Source of the DNA: Kitasatospora sp. CB01950
GTDB taxonomy: Bacteria; Actinomycetota; Actinomycetes; Streptomycetales; Streptomycetaceae
DNA: 64,000 nucleotides
Direction of reading: 5' to 3'
NCBI RefSeq assembly: GCF_001905465.1
Contig: NZ_LISX01000002.1
Location: 95,763-159,762, forward strand
Shown here: one piece after another, positions 1 to 8,450 of the stretch
Layout: the number at the start of each line of letters is the position of its first letter
Numbering within the stretch: position 1 is the first letter of the stretch
Program-made: the position numbers and the translations under genes
Notes under the pieces: generated by a model
What the model was told of the DNA's origin: nothing
Seen by the model: only the letters and a program-made list of their open reading frames with translations
Database searches by the model: none

Positions 1-996
1 CTGCCCGACTACGCGCGCGGCATGAAGACGCTCGCCGAGGCGACGTACATCCGCGACCACGTGATCGCCCAACTCGACCTGGCGTCCGCGTCGATGGACG
101 AGCAGGAACGGGCCTCCCGGCTCCAGTTCGTGGTGGTCGGCGGCGGCTACGCGGGCACCGAGACGGCGGCCTGCCTCCAACGGCTGACCACGGCGGCGAT
201 CAAGCGCTACCCGCGCCTCGACCCGGACCTGATCAAGTGGCATCTGATCGACATCGCACCGAAGTTGATGCCCGAGCTGGGCGACAAGCTCGGCCAGACC
301 GCGATGGAGATCCTCCGCAAGCGCGGCGTGGACGTGTCGCTGGGCGTCTCGGTCGCGGAGGTCGGCGCGGAGACGGTGAAGTTCACCGACGGCCGCACGC
401 TGCCCTGCCGGACACTGATCTGGACGGCGGGCGTGGCCGCGTCGCCGCTGATCGGCACCCTGGACGCGGAGACGGTGCGCGGACGCCTCGCGGTGACCGC
501 GGAGATGCGGGTGCCGCAGTTCGAGGGCGTGTTCGCGCTCGGCGACGCCGCCGCGGTGCCGGACCTCGCCAAGGGCGACGGCGCGGTCTGCCCGCCGACC
601 GCGCAGCACTCGGCCCGGCAGGGCAAGCGGGTCGCCGAGAACCTGGTGGCGGCGGTGCGCAACCAGCCGCTGCAGCCGTACTTCCACAAGGACCTGGGCC
701 TGGTCGTCGACCTCGGCGGCAAGGACGCGGTATCCAAGCCGATGGGCGTCGAACTGCACGGCCTGCCCGCCCAGTTGGTGGCCCGCGGCTACCACGTGAT
801 GGCGATGCGCACCAACTCCGCGAAGTACCGCACCAGCGCGAATTGGCTGCTGAACGCCACCGCCGGCGACGACTTCGTCCGCACCGGCTTCCTGGCCCGC
901 CAGCCCGCCCGCCTGCGCGACTTCGAGTACACCGACGCCTACCTCTCCCGCGACCAGGTCCGCGAACACGCCCAGGCCCTCCTCGCCAAGGACTGA
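1..996 (+). CDS. ndh: Type II NADH dehydrogenase (NAD(P)/FAD oxidoreductase), 5' end outside window
   Basis: Membrane-associated single-subunit flavoenzyme expected to pass electrons from NADH to quinone without pumping protons. The frame is open from base 1, so the start and the N-terminal FAD-binding fold lie upstream. Visible are a second nucleotide-binding motif VVVGGGYAG about 45 residues in, and the FAD-binding motif GVFALGDAAAV near residue 180. The C-terminal part ends RDFEYTDAYLSRDQ, which fits the hydrophilic tail of actinobacterial NDH-2 proteins. A hairpin terminator follows the stop. Family assignment is by motif recognition; a related ferredoxin or thioredoxin-type reductase is less likely because of the long C-terminal region. 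Confidence 0.85.
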   Translation: MPDYARGMKTLAEATYIRDHVIAQLDLASASMDEQERASRLQFVVVGGGYAGTETAACLQRLTTAAIKRYPRLDPDLIKWHLIDIAPKLMPELGDKLGQTAMEILRKRGVDVSLGVSVAEVGAETVKFTDGRTLPCRTLIWTAGVAASPLIGTLDAETVRGRLAVTAEMRVPQFEGVFALGDAAAVPDLAKGDGAVCPPTAQHSARQGKRVAENLVAAVRNQPLQPYFHKDLGLVVDLGGKDAVSKPMGVELHGLPAQLVARGYHVMAMRTNSAKYRTSANWLLNATAGDDFVRTGFLARQPARLRDFEYTDAYLSRDQVREHAQALLAKD

Positions 997-1013
997 CCGC
1001 CCCGCCCCCTCAC

Positions 1014-1042
1014 AAGCCCCCGCCCGCCCCGGACGGGGGCTT
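1014..1042. terminator. Hairpin terminator after the NADH dehydrogenase gene
   Basis: Perfect 9-bp inverted repeat AAGCCCCCG / CGGGGGCTT with an 11-base loop, 18 bases after the stop codon. It lies between two convergent genes and may serve both strands. There is no long T run, which is usual for actinobacterial terminators. Confidence 0.7.
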
Positions 1043-1117
1043 CGTCACAGCACGTCCAGCAGGTCCAGTCGACGGCGAGGAGGCGCTTCGGGTCCGTCGA
1101 CTTCGTACGGCGGCGGG

Positions 1118-2461
1118 TCAGGTGACGCGGGAGGCGTGGGGCGGGCCGTGGAGGGCGGCGGCGACGGCGGTGGCGAGGGCGGGGGCTTCGGCGGGGTGGA
1201 GGGTGGCGACGGAGATGCGGACGGCGGGCGGGGAGGCAAGGCGAAAGCGGGAGCCGGGGGCGACCACCCAGCCGTGGTGGAGGAGGGCGGCGGCGACGGC
1301 GGTCTCGTCGGGGACGGGCACCCACACGTTGAGGCCGCTCTCCCCGTGGGCGCGGATGCCGTGCGCGGCGAGCGCGCCGAGCAGCGCGTCGCGCCGGGCC
1401 CGGTAGGCGGCGGCGACGGTCGCGGCGGGCGCGGCGTCGGTGCGGCGCAGTTCGACGACGGCGCGTTGCAGCAGGTGGCTGACCCAGCCGACGTCCAGGC
1501 GCTGGCGGCCGAGGACCCGGGCGACGGTGTCGGCGTCGCCGGTGAGGACGGCGACCCGCAGGTCGGGCCCGAGGGCCTTGGCGGCGGAGCGGATCAGCGC
1601 CCAGTGGTGGACGGTGGCGGCGCCGCGGCCGTCGGCGGCGAGCGACTGGAAGGGCTGGTCGACCATGCCGTGCCCGTGGTCGTCCTCGATCAGCACGGTG
1701 TGCGGGCGGGCGGCGAGGACGGTGCGCAGCGCGGCGGCGCGGGCGGGGGTGAGGGCGGCGCCGGTGGGGTTCTGGGCGCGGCTGGTGACGATCAGGGCGC
1801 GGGCGCCGGCGTCGAGGGCGGCGGCGACGGCGGCGGGGAGCGGGCCTTCGTCGTCGACGGGGACGGGCGCGGTGCGCAGGCCGAGGGCGGGGAGCAGGTC
1901 GAGGACGCTGCCCCAGCCCGGGTCTTCGACGGCGACGGTGTCGCCGGTCCGCAGGGTGGCGGCGAGGACGCGGCCGATGGTGTCCAACGCGCCGGAGCAG
2001 ACGGCGAGTTCGCCGTCGGGGGCGCCGTCGGCGCGGAATTCGGCGCGGAAGCCGTCGAGGAGTTCGGGTTCGGCGACGGCGTCGCCGTAGAGCGCGGCGG
2101 GGCCGGTCGCGGCGGCGGCGAGGGCGGGGCCGAGCGGGGGCAGCAGGGCGGGGTCGGGGTTGCCGGCGGACAGGTCGCGGGCGCCGGGCGGGACGGGCAG
2201 TCGGGCCTCGTCGCGGGGGGTGGTGGCGGGCCGGGGGCGGATGCGGCTGCCGCGGCGGCCGGCGGTCTCGATGACGCCGCGTTCGCGCAGCAGGCGGTAG
2301 GCGGCGGCCACCGTGTTGGGGTTGACGCCGAGTTCGCCGGCCAGGTCGCGCAGTGGTGGCAGGGCGGCGCCGGGTTCCAGTTGTCCGTCGGCGATGGCGC
2401 GTTCGACGTCGGCGGCGATCTCGCTGGCCCGCCGACCGGTGATCCGATACTCTCCTAGCAC
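1118..2461 (-). CDS. MocR-type GntR regulator with aminotransferase-like domain
   Basis: 447-residue transcription factor. Residues 1-75 form a GntR winged helix (PLRDLAGELGVNPNTVAAAYR recognition region), joined to a class I aminotransferase-like effector domain. The fold-type I features are present: NPTGAAL, EDDHGHG and a likely PLP-lysine in RSAAKALGPDLR. MocR proteins usually sense PLP or an amino-acid adduct rather than catalyse transamination. The start is GTG at 2461 (LGEYRI follows). It is divergent from a pair of flavin-binding split-barrel genes only 35 bases away, the arrangement typical of a local regulator controlling its neighbours. A PdxR-like role in vitamin B6 balance is inference. 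Confidence 0.85.
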   Translation of the reverse strand: MLGEYRITGRRASEIAADVERAIADGQLEPGAALPPLRDLAGELGVNPNTVAAAYRLLRERGVIETAGRRGSRIRPRPATTPRDEARLPVPPGARDLSAGNPDPALLPPLGPALAAAATGPAALYGDAVAEPELLDGFRAEFRADGAPDGELAVCSGALDTIGRVLAATLRTGDTVAVEDPGWGSVLDLLPALGLRTAPVPVDDEGPLPAAVAAALDAGARALIVTSRAQNPTGAALTPARAAALRTVLAARPHTVLIEDDHGHGMVDQPFQSLAADGRGAATVHHWALIRSAAKALGPDLRVAVLTGDADTVARVLGRQRLDVGWVSHLLQRAVVELRRTDAAPAATVAAAYRARRDALLGALAAHGIRAHGESGLNVWVPVPDETAVAAALLHHGWVVAPGSRFRLASPPAVRISVATLHPAEAPALATAVAAALHGPPHASRVT

Positions 2462-2496
2462 AAACGCAATTATGCACTAGTACATAGGGGGTTGTC
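2455..2496. promoter_or_regulatory. Compact divergent promoter/operator between MocR and split-barrel genes
   Basis: Only 35 bases separate the two start codons. The stretch is unusually A/T-rich for this genome and holds an imperfect inverted repeat, CTAGCACA (2455-2462) and TGCACTAG (2473-2480), matching at 6 of 8 positions, followed by a GGGGG ribosome site for the rightward gene. The repeat overlaps the MocR start, so autoregulation is plausible. This is a candidate from position and symmetry only. Confidence 0.4.
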
Positions 2497-3162
2497 ATGT
2501 CGGACACGCCGAAGGACGCCTACGCCCGCAACGATCTCACCACCCCCACCCGGGACAAGGAGCGGGCCTCCTGGGACCGGGACGCGGTGCACGCGGTCCT
2601 CGACGCCGGGTACCTGTGCCACCTGGGCTTCGTCCGGGACGGCGCGCCCGTGGTGCTGCCCACGCTGTACGCGCGGGTCGGCGAGCGGCTGTACATCCAC
2701 GGTTCCACCGGCAGCCGCCCGCTGCGCGGGGCCCGCGACGAGCAGGGCCTGCCGGTGTGCGTGACGGTGACGCACCTGGACGGGCTGGTGCTGGCGAAGT
2801 CCGCGTTCAACCACTCCGTCAACTACCGCTCGGTGGTGGCGCACGGCACCGCGTACCAGGTCACCGACCCGGAGGAGCTGCGGGCGGCGCTGGACGCGAT
2901 CGTCGAGCAGGTGGTGCCGGGGCGCGCCGCGGACTGCCGGCCGGGCAGCCCGAAGGAGCTGGCGGCGACGGCGGTGATCCGGCTGGAGCTGGACCAGGTG
3001 TCGGCGAAGAGCCGCACCGGCGGCGTGAACGACGAGGAGGAGGACCTCGGCCTGCCGTACTGGGCGGGCGTGGTGCCGGTCTCCGCGGTGTACGGCGCGC
3101 CGGAGCCCTCCCCGCACTCGTCCCTCCCGCTGCCCGGCTACCTGGCGGGGCCGGCATGCTGA
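2497..3162 (+). CDS. Pyridoxamine 5'-phosphate oxidase-family flavin-binding protein
   Basis: 221-residue split-barrel protein related to the FMN-binding pyridoxamine-phosphate-oxidase superfamily (nitroimidazole-resistance/NimA-like branch). Recognisable parts are LCHLGFVRDGAPVVLPTLYA near the N-terminus, the IHGSTGSRP loop, CVTVTHLDGLVLAKSAFNHS in the core and a C-terminal SRTGG..EEDLGLPYWAGVVP segment. The true substrate is unknown; the family includes flavin reductases, F420-related enzymes and heme binders. It is preceded by GGGGG seven bases before ATG. It overlaps the next gene by 7 bases and is divergent from the MocR regulator, suggesting co-regulation. Confidence 0.8.
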   Translation: MSDTPKDAYARNDLTTPTRDKERASWDRDAVHAVLDAGYLCHLGFVRDGAPVVLPTLYARVGERLYIHGSTGSRPLRGARDEQGLPVCVTVTHLDGLVLAKSAFNHSVNYRSVVAHGTAYQVTDPEELRAALDAIVEQVVPGRAADCRPGSPKELAATAVIRLELDQVSAKSRTGGVNDEEEDLGLPYWAGVVPVSAVYGAPEPSPHSSLPLPGYLAGPAC

Positions 3163-3803
3163 TCCGGGGCTGGGACCGCGGCACCGAACGCGAGTGGCAG
3201 GAGTGGCTGGCGGCCGGGCGGGACTTCGGCACGCTGGCCGCCAACGGCCCCGAGGGCCCGGTCCTGGTGCCCACGCACTTCCTGCTGGACGTCGCGGCGG
3301 GCGAGGTCCTGCTGCACCTGGCCGCCCCCAACCCGCTGCTGGCGGCGGTGCGCGCCGACCCGCACGTGACGCTGGCGGTCACCGACGACTACGCCTTCGC
3401 CCCGGGCCGCTGGCGCGACGCACCGTACACGCCGACCAGCTACTACGCCTCGGTGCAGTTCTCCTGCACGGCCGAGCTGGTGGACGACCCGGCGCAGAAG
3501 GCGGAGATCCTCAACCGGCAGCTGGCGCACTTCCAGCCCGAGAACACCGAGGACCGGGTGACGGTCGGCGCGGCCCCGTACGGCGGGCTGCTGACCGGCC
3601 TGCGCGGGCTGCGGCTGACGGTGCGCCGGGTGCGGGCGAAGTTCAAGTACGACGACAAGAAGCCGGTCGAGAGGCAGTTGGACATCGCCGAGCGCCTCGC
3701 CGAACGGCACGCCGCGACCGGCAATCCGCAGGACGCCGCGGCCCGCGTCCAGATGCTGCGCCGCCGCACCCGCCGCCCGGCGCTCGGCCCTTCGTCGGAC
3801 TGA
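3156..3803 (+). CDS. FMN-binding PaiB-type protein
   Basis: 215-residue protein of the PaiB / FMN-binding negative transcriptional regulator family, a second split-barrel flavoprotein. Family features are VPTHFLLD near residue 35, HLAAPNPLL, the YASVQFSCTAELV strand and PYGGLLTGLRGLRLTV toward the C-terminus. The ATG overlaps the previous stop (ATGCTGA), so the two genes are probably translationally coupled. PaiB was named for repressing sporulation and degradative genes in Bacillus, but many homologues are plain flavin-binding proteins, so regulation here is not assumed. Confidence 0.8.
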   Translation: MLIRGWDRGTEREWQEWLAAGRDFGTLAANGPEGPVLVPTHFLLDVAAGEVLLHLAAPNPLLAAVRADPHVTLAVTDDYAFAPGRWRDAPYTPTSYYASVQFSCTAELVDDPAQKAEILNRQLAHFQPENTEDRVTVGAAPYGGLLTGLRGLRLTVRRVRAKFKYDDKKPVERQLDIAERLAERHAATGNPQDAAARVQMLRRRTRRPALGPSSD

Positions 3804-3915
3804 CAGCCCGTCGGTCGCGGGCGTGTCGGAGCCGTGTCACGGGGTAGCCGCTGGTCGAATGACCTCCGGATATGTCCGCCCGTCACCGGACGGATCGTCA
3901 CGTAGGGAGAGAGCA

Positions 3916-5322
3916 CTGGCTACCCACTCCTCCGCCGTCCGGGACGAGCACCTCGGGCATGTGGTGTTCATCTCCGCCGCCGCCGCGATGGGCGGTTTCC
4001 TGTTCGGCTACGACAGTGCGGTGATCAACGGCGCGGTCACCGGCATCCAGAAGCACTTCGGCGTCGGCAACGGCGAGACCGCGTTCGTGGTGGCGATCGC
4101 GCTGCTCGGCTCGGCGGCCGGCGCCGTGGTGGCCGGCTGGCTGGCCGACCACCTGGGCCGGGTGCGGACCATGCTGATGGCGGCGACGCTGTTCGCGATC
4201 AGCGGCATCGGCTCGATGTTCCCGCCCAGCATCCAGGTGCTGGGCGTGTGGCGCGTGGTCGGCGGCATCGCGATCGGCATCGCCTCGGTGATCGCCCCGA
4301 CGTACATCGCCGAGGTCGCGCCGACCGCCTACCGGGGCCGGCTCGCCTCGTTCCAGCAGATGGCGATCGTGCTCGGCATCACCGTCTCGCAGCTCGCCAA
4401 CTGGGCGCTCAACCAGGCCGCGGGCGGCGAGTCCACCAACCACCTGGGGGGCATCCAGGCCTGGCAGTGGATGCTCGGCGTGGAGGCCGTGCCCGCCCTG
4501 GTGTACGGCCTGATGGCGCTGTCCATCCCCGAGTCGCCGCGCTACCTGATCGCCGACCGGCGCGAGGAGCAGGCCCGCAAGGTGCTGGTCGAGGTCGAGG
4601 GCCCGAACGTCGACCTGGACGCCCGGATCGCGGAGATCCGCCGGGTGCTGGAGACCCGCCGCAAGCCGCGGCTGTCGGACCTGCTCGGCGGGCGGTTCGG
4701 CCTGCTGCCGATCGTCTGGGTCGGCATCGGCGCCTCGGTGTTCCAGCAGTTCGTCGGCATCAACGTGATCTTCTACTACTCGTCGTTCCTGTGGCAGTCG
4801 GTCGGCATCAAGGAGTCCGACTCTCTGCTGCTGTCGCTGTCCACCTCGATCATCAACGTCATCGGCACGGTCATCGCGATGGCGCTGGTCGACCGGATCG
4901 GCCGCAAGCCGCTGGCGCTGGCCGGCTCGGCCGGCATGACGGTCGCGCTGGCGTTGGCCGCCTGGGCGTTCTCCTACCGGCACGGCACCGGCAACACCGC
5001 GACGCTCGACAACACCCACGCCGTGGTGGCACTGGTCGCCGCGCACCTCTTCGTGCTGTGCTTCGCGTTCTCCTGGGGCGTGGTGGTGTGGGTGCTGCTC
5101 GGCGAGATGTTCCCGAACGCGATCCGGGCGCTGGCCCTGTCGGTCGCCGCGTCCGCGCAGTGGATCGCCAACTGGGCGATCACCGTCTCCTTCCCGACCC
5201 TGTCGGACTGGAACCTGTCCGCGACGTACGTGATCTACGCCTGCTTCGCACTGCTGTCGATCCCGTTCGTGGTCTTCTGCATCAAGGAGACCAAGGGCAA
5301 AGCGTTGGAAGAGATGGGCTGA
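3916..5322 (+). CDS. Sugar porter, major facilitator superfamily (GlcP/XylE-like)
   Basis: Twelve-helix sugar/proton symporter of about 468 residues. Signature elements are GGFLFGYDSAVINGA in helix 1, DHLGRVR in the 2-3 loop, PESPRYLI after helix 6, QQFVGINVIFYYSS in helix 7, DRIGRKPL in the second half and a C-terminal PETKG-like KETKGK. The N-terminus resembles the glucose permease GlcP of Streptomyces. No ATG or GTG fits: the best start is CTG at 3916 (LATHSS) with TAGGGAGAGA just upstream. An in-frame ATG/GTG further upstream would add about 30 poorly conserved residues. The gene stands alone, without binding-protein genes. Confidence 0.85.
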   Translation: MATHSSAVRDEHLGHVVFISAAAAMGGFLFGYDSAVINGAVTGIQKHFGVGNGETAFVVAIALLGSAAGAVVAGWLADHLGRVRTMLMAATLFAISGIGSMFPPSIQVLGVWRVVGGIAIGIASVIAPTYIAEVAPTAYRGRLASFQQMAIVLGITVSQLANWALNQAAGGESTNHLGGIQAWQWMLGVEAVPALVYGLMALSIPESPRYLIADRREEQARKVLVEVEGPNVDLDARIAEIRRVLETRRKPRLSDLLGGRFGLLPIVWVGIGASVFQQFVGINVIFYYSSFLWQSVGIKESDSLLLSLSTSIINVIGTVIAMALVDRIGRKPLALAGSAGMTVALALAAWAFSYRHGTGNTATLDNTHAVVALVAAHLFVLCFAFSWGVVVWVLLGEMFPNAIRALALSVAASAQWIANWAITVSFPTLSDWNLSATYVIYACFALLSIPFVVFCIKETKGKALEEMG

Positions 5323-5433
5323 ACACTTCCTGACACACCCTCACCGCGCCGGAGTCGGCGGCGAATTCGGGCCTAGAGTGCCAGACAAACCTTCCTGCCC
5401 GCCGCCGCGCGCGGCCACCCCGACGGAGAGGCC

Positions 5434-6129
5434 ATGGGCGCTGCCCGCCAGAACGTCAGCTTCGCCGGACACTCCGGCCGGACCGTGCACGGCTACCTGG
5501 CGGTGCCGCCCGCCCGGGTCGGCCCCGGAGTCCTGGTGATCCAGGAGTGGTGGGGGCTGACCCGGCACATCGCCGAACTCACCGACCGGCTCGCCGCCGA
5601 GGGCTTCCTCGCCCTCGCGCCCGACCTGTACGGCGGCACCGTCACCCACGACCGGGACGCCGCCGCCCGGATGAAACGCGAACTGCCCGCCGAACGCGCC
5701 GCGGAGGAACTCGCCGCGGCCGTCTCCCACCTGCTGGCGCACCCCGGCTCGGTCGGCGACGCGATCGGCGCGGTCGGCTTCTGCATGGGCGGCGGCCTCG
5801 CCCTGCGCCTCGCCGCCGCCGAGGGCGACCGGGTCGCCGCCGTCGTCCCGTTCTACGGCCTGCCCGGCGACCCCGACTACGACTACCGCGGCCTGACCGC
5901 GCACGTCCTCGGCCACTTCGGCGAACAGGACGCCTCGCTGCCCGCCGCCGCCGTCGACGAGGCCGCCATCCGCATCGGCGAGGCCACCGACCGCCGCCCC
6001 GAGATCCACTTCTACCCGGCCGGCCACGCCTTCATGAACGACGAGAAGACCCCCAGCAGCTACGACCCCCTCCAGGCCGCCATCGCCTGGCGCCGCACCC
6101 TCACCTTCCTCTGGGCGCACCTCGGCTGA
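5434..6129 (+). CDS. Dienelactone hydrolase-family protein
   Basis: 231-residue alpha/beta hydrolase with the dienelactone hydrolase pattern: nucleophile cysteine in GFCMGGG (about residue 115), an Asp in the GEQDASL turn, and the catalytic His in PAGHAFMND. The N-terminal LVIQEWWGL corresponds to the conserved EWWG loop. Classical members open the dienelactone ring in chloroaromatic breakdown, but isolated actinobacterial copies act on unknown esters or lactones. The start ATG has GACGGAGAGG upstream. It is followed after 65 bases by an MFS gene on the same strand. Confidence 0.85.
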   Translation: MGAARQNVSFAGHSGRTVHGYLAVPPARVGPGVLVIQEWWGLTRHIAELTDRLAAEGFLALAPDLYGGTVTHDRDAAARMKRELPAERAAEELAAAVSHLLAHPGSVGDAIGAVGFCMGGGLALRLAAAEGDRVAAVVPFYGLPGDPDYDYRGLTAHVLGHFGEQDASLPAAAVDEAAIRIGEATDRRPEIHFYPAGHAFMNDEKTPSSYDPLQAAIAWRRTLTFLWAHLG

Positions 6130-6194
6130 CGAAAGCCTCCGGCCGGGGCCGCTCGCGGACGGCCGGGGGCCCTGAAATTCGGTGGACAGGGCCG

Positions 6195-7475
6195 GTGTTG
6201 GCGATCCATCGTCTGGCGGTGGGCATCAACTATCCGGCGTGGGCCGGCAGGAACTATCGGATCCAGACCGCCTCGACGGTGGTGAGCGGGCTGGGCAACG
6301 CCGCCGCGCCGATCGCCACCGCGTTCGCGGTGCTGGGCGCGGGCTGGGGCACCGCCGAGGTCGGGTACGTGACGGCGGCGCGGACGGTGCCGCTGGTGGT
6401 GCTGATGCTGATCGGCGGGGCGGTGGCCGACCGGTGGCCGCGGCACGTGGTGATGGTGAGCGCCAACGTGTTCAACGCGGTGTCGCAGGGCGTGCTGGCC
6501 GCGCTGGTGCTGATGGGGCATCCGCCGCTGTGGACGCTGCTGGCGCTGTCCGCGGCGGGCGGCGCCGGGCAGGCGTTCTACGCCCCGGCCGCCGAGGGCG
6601 TGATCCTCCGGGCGGTGTCGGCCGAGCACGCGTCGAAGGCGCTCTCGGTGTTCAAGATGGGCATGAACGGCGCGCAGATCGCCGGCGCCGCGCTCGGTGG
6701 CCTGCTCGCCGCGGTGGCCGATCCGGGCTGGGTGCTGGCGGGCGACGCGGCCTGTTTCGCGGTGGCCGCGCTGATGCGCTCCGGCCTGACGCAGGTCGGC
6801 GGGCGGCGCGAGTCCGGGCCCAGCCTGGTGCACGAACTGCGGGTCGGTTGGCGGGAGTTCGTCTCGCGCCGCTGGCTGTGGGCGATCGTCGTGCAGTTCT
6901 CCCTGATGAACGCCTGCGTGCTGGCCGTCGAGACGGTGTACGGGCCGGTGATCGCCGAGGACCGGATGGGCGGCGCCGGGGCGTGGGGCACCGCGATGGC
7001 CGCGCTCAGCGTCGGCATGGTGGCGAGCGCGGTGCTGATGGCCCGCTGGCAGCCCCGCCGGATCCTGCTGGTCGGCAACGGCGGCGTGTTCCTGTTCGGC
7101 CTCCCCGCACTGGCGTTGGCGCTCGGACTGCCGCTGATCCCCGTCGTGGTGGCGATGTTCCTGTCCGGGGTCGGCGTCACGGTGTTCGTGGTGGGCTGGA
7201 TGGTGGCGCTCCGTCAGGAGATCCCCGAGGAGCTGCTGTCGCGGATCTCCGCGTACGACGCCTTCGGCTCCTTCGCGCTGCTGCCGGCGGGCACCGCGCT
7301 GGCCGGCCCGGCGGCGGACCTGCTGGGCCGCTCCGGTGCGCTGTGGGCCTGCGCGTTGACGTGCCTGGGCCTGGCCGCAGCGGTGCTGCTGGTGCCGGAG
7401 GTACGGCAGTTGGAGCGCAAGGTGCCCGAGGCGCGCGGCAACCTGCCGCAACCGGAACCTGCCACGTCCGGGTGA
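6195..7475 (+). CDS. MFS transporter (exporter type)
   Basis: About 426 residues with ten to twelve hydrophobic helices and the MFS loop motif GGAVADRWPRH between helices 2 and 3. Typical of the MFS_3/enterobactin-exporter-like group: YRIQTASTVVSGLGNAAAPI at the start, FKMGMNGAQIAGAALGG in mid-protein and RISAYDAFGSFALLPAG late. The GTG at 6195 follows GGACAGGG; GTG at 6219 is an alternative. Substrate unknown; an efflux role is inferred from the group. It is the second gene after a hydrolase with a short gap, so partial cotranscription is possible. Confidence 0.75.
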   Translation: MLAIHRLAVGINYPAWAGRNYRIQTASTVVSGLGNAAAPIATAFAVLGAGWGTAEVGYVTAARTVPLVVLMLIGGAVADRWPRHVVMVSANVFNAVSQGVLAALVLMGHPPLWTLLALSAAGGAGQAFYAPAAEGVILRAVSAEHASKALSVFKMGMNGAQIAGAALGGLLAAVADPGWVLAGDAACFAVAALMRSGLTQVGGRRESGPSLVHELRVGWREFVSRRWLWAIVVQFSLMNACVLAVETVYGPVIAEDRMGGAGAWGTAMAALSVGMVASAVLMARWQPRRILLVGNGGVFLFGLPALALALGLPLIPVVVAMFLSGVGVTVFVVGWMVALRQEIPEELLSRISAYDAFGSFALLPAGTALAGPAADLLGRSGALWACALTCLGLAAAVLLVPEVRQLERKVPEARGNLPQPEPATSG

Positions 7476-7554
7476 CTGCCGCCCCGGCCTGCAACCCCCG
7501 GCGGCCGAAATGCGTCCGTGCGGACAACTGGCCACGACCCGGTGAGGAAAGCGC

Positions 7555-8073
7555 ATGGGCAAGCCGCTGCTCTACCTTGACGTCGACGGGGTGCTGAACC
7601 CGGTGTTCCCGAACCCCGAGGACGACTTCGACTCCCACACCCTGCTCGGCTACTCGGTGCTGCTTTCACCGCGCCACGGCGAGTGGCTGCACGAACTGGC
7701 CGAGCACTACGAGCTGGTGTGGGCGACCACGTGGGAGTTCGAGGCGAATCGGTACATCGCCCCGCTGCTGGGCCTTCCGCAGCTCCCCGTGGTGAAGTTC
7801 AGCGGGTACGTGCCGCAGCCCGGCGACCCGCGGGTGCCGCTGATGGAGCTGTTCTCGGCGTTCAAATGGGCGCCGCTGCTGCGGCACGCCCAGGGCCGCC
7901 CGTTCGCCTGGATCGACGACTGCATTCCGTCGCGGCTGGTGCGCCGCAGCCTGCTGCGCGCGGACCGGCTGCTGATGCCGATCGACCCCGCGCAGGGCCT
8001 GCGCCGCGAGCACGTGGACCGGCTGCTGCGCCGCCCTCCGACCCGGGCCTGGCTCAACCGGCGGGCGGGCTGA
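7555..8073 (+). CDS. HAD-like domain protein
   Basis: 172-residue protein. It starts with a HAD motif I, YLDVDGVLNPV, where the two aspartates would be nucleophile and acid/base. WATTWEFEANRY could carry motif II (Thr), and FAWIDDCIPS is a motif IV-like IDD acidic pair. It is close to the streptomycete 'HAD domain-containing secreted or hypothetical protein' group; no signal peptide is visible. Phosphatase activity is likely but the substrate is unknown. The ribosome site GAGGAAAG precedes ATG. Its last 20 bases overlap the end of a convergent small gene. Confidence 0.7.
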   Translation: MGKPLLYLDVDGVLNPVFPNPEDDFDSHTLLGYSVLLSPRHGEWLHELAEHYELVWATTWEFEANRYIAPLLGLPQLPVVKFSGYVPQPGDPRVPLMELFSAFKWAPLLRHAQGRPFAWIDDCIPSRLVRRSLLRADRLLMPIDPAQGLRREHVDRLLRRPPTRAWLNRRAG

Positions 8074-8344
8074 CCGGCGCCGGGCCGCCCACCTCCACCC
8101 AGATCCGCTCCCAGCGGGCGGTGCGGCTGTGCCCGAAGCGGTCGCCGTACCCGAGCACCCGCAGCACCGCCTGCGTCTGGGTGCGGTCGGGGTGCTCGTC
8201 GATCTTCAGGCTGACGGTGGTGACGCCGCCGCGGGTCTCGCTCAGCGGTTTGCGTCCCATGAGCTTGTGCAGGGCGTCCTCGATGCGGCGGATCCGGGCC
8301 TCGTCGCGCTCGTGGCCCCCGTGCCAGTCCTGTTCGCCGCCCAT
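8054..8344 (-). CDS. Small conserved hypothetical protein
   Basis: 96-residue charged protein (start HERDEARIRRIEDALHKL, then SLKIDEHPDRTQTQAVLRVL and WERIWVEVGG). I do not recognise a domain. The coding call rests on a strong GAGGGGAG ribosome site six bases before ATG, amphipathic helix-like N-terminal half and normal codon bias. It is convergent with the HAD-like gene, overlapping its 3' end by 20 bases. Possibly a small DNA- or protein-binding factor; this is a guess. Confidence 0.6.
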   Translation of the reverse strand: MGGEQDWHGGHERDEARIRRIEDALHKLMGRKPLSETRGGVTTVSLKIDEHPDRTQTQAVLRVLGYGDRFGHSRTARWERIWVEVGGPAPVSPPAG

Positions 8345-8450
8345 GCCGCTCCCCTCGCCCGACGGCGCGTCGCCGCGCCGCCGCGCCCACCGGGCTTCAC
8401 CCTACCGGCAGTTGACCGGCCACCGGGGCGGATCGGTCAGGACGGATCGG

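Noticed and set aside
1136..2458. Long Gly-rich reading frame opposite the MocR gene
   Set aside because: Low-complexity shadow of the real gene on the other strand; codon bias and motifs support the minus strand.
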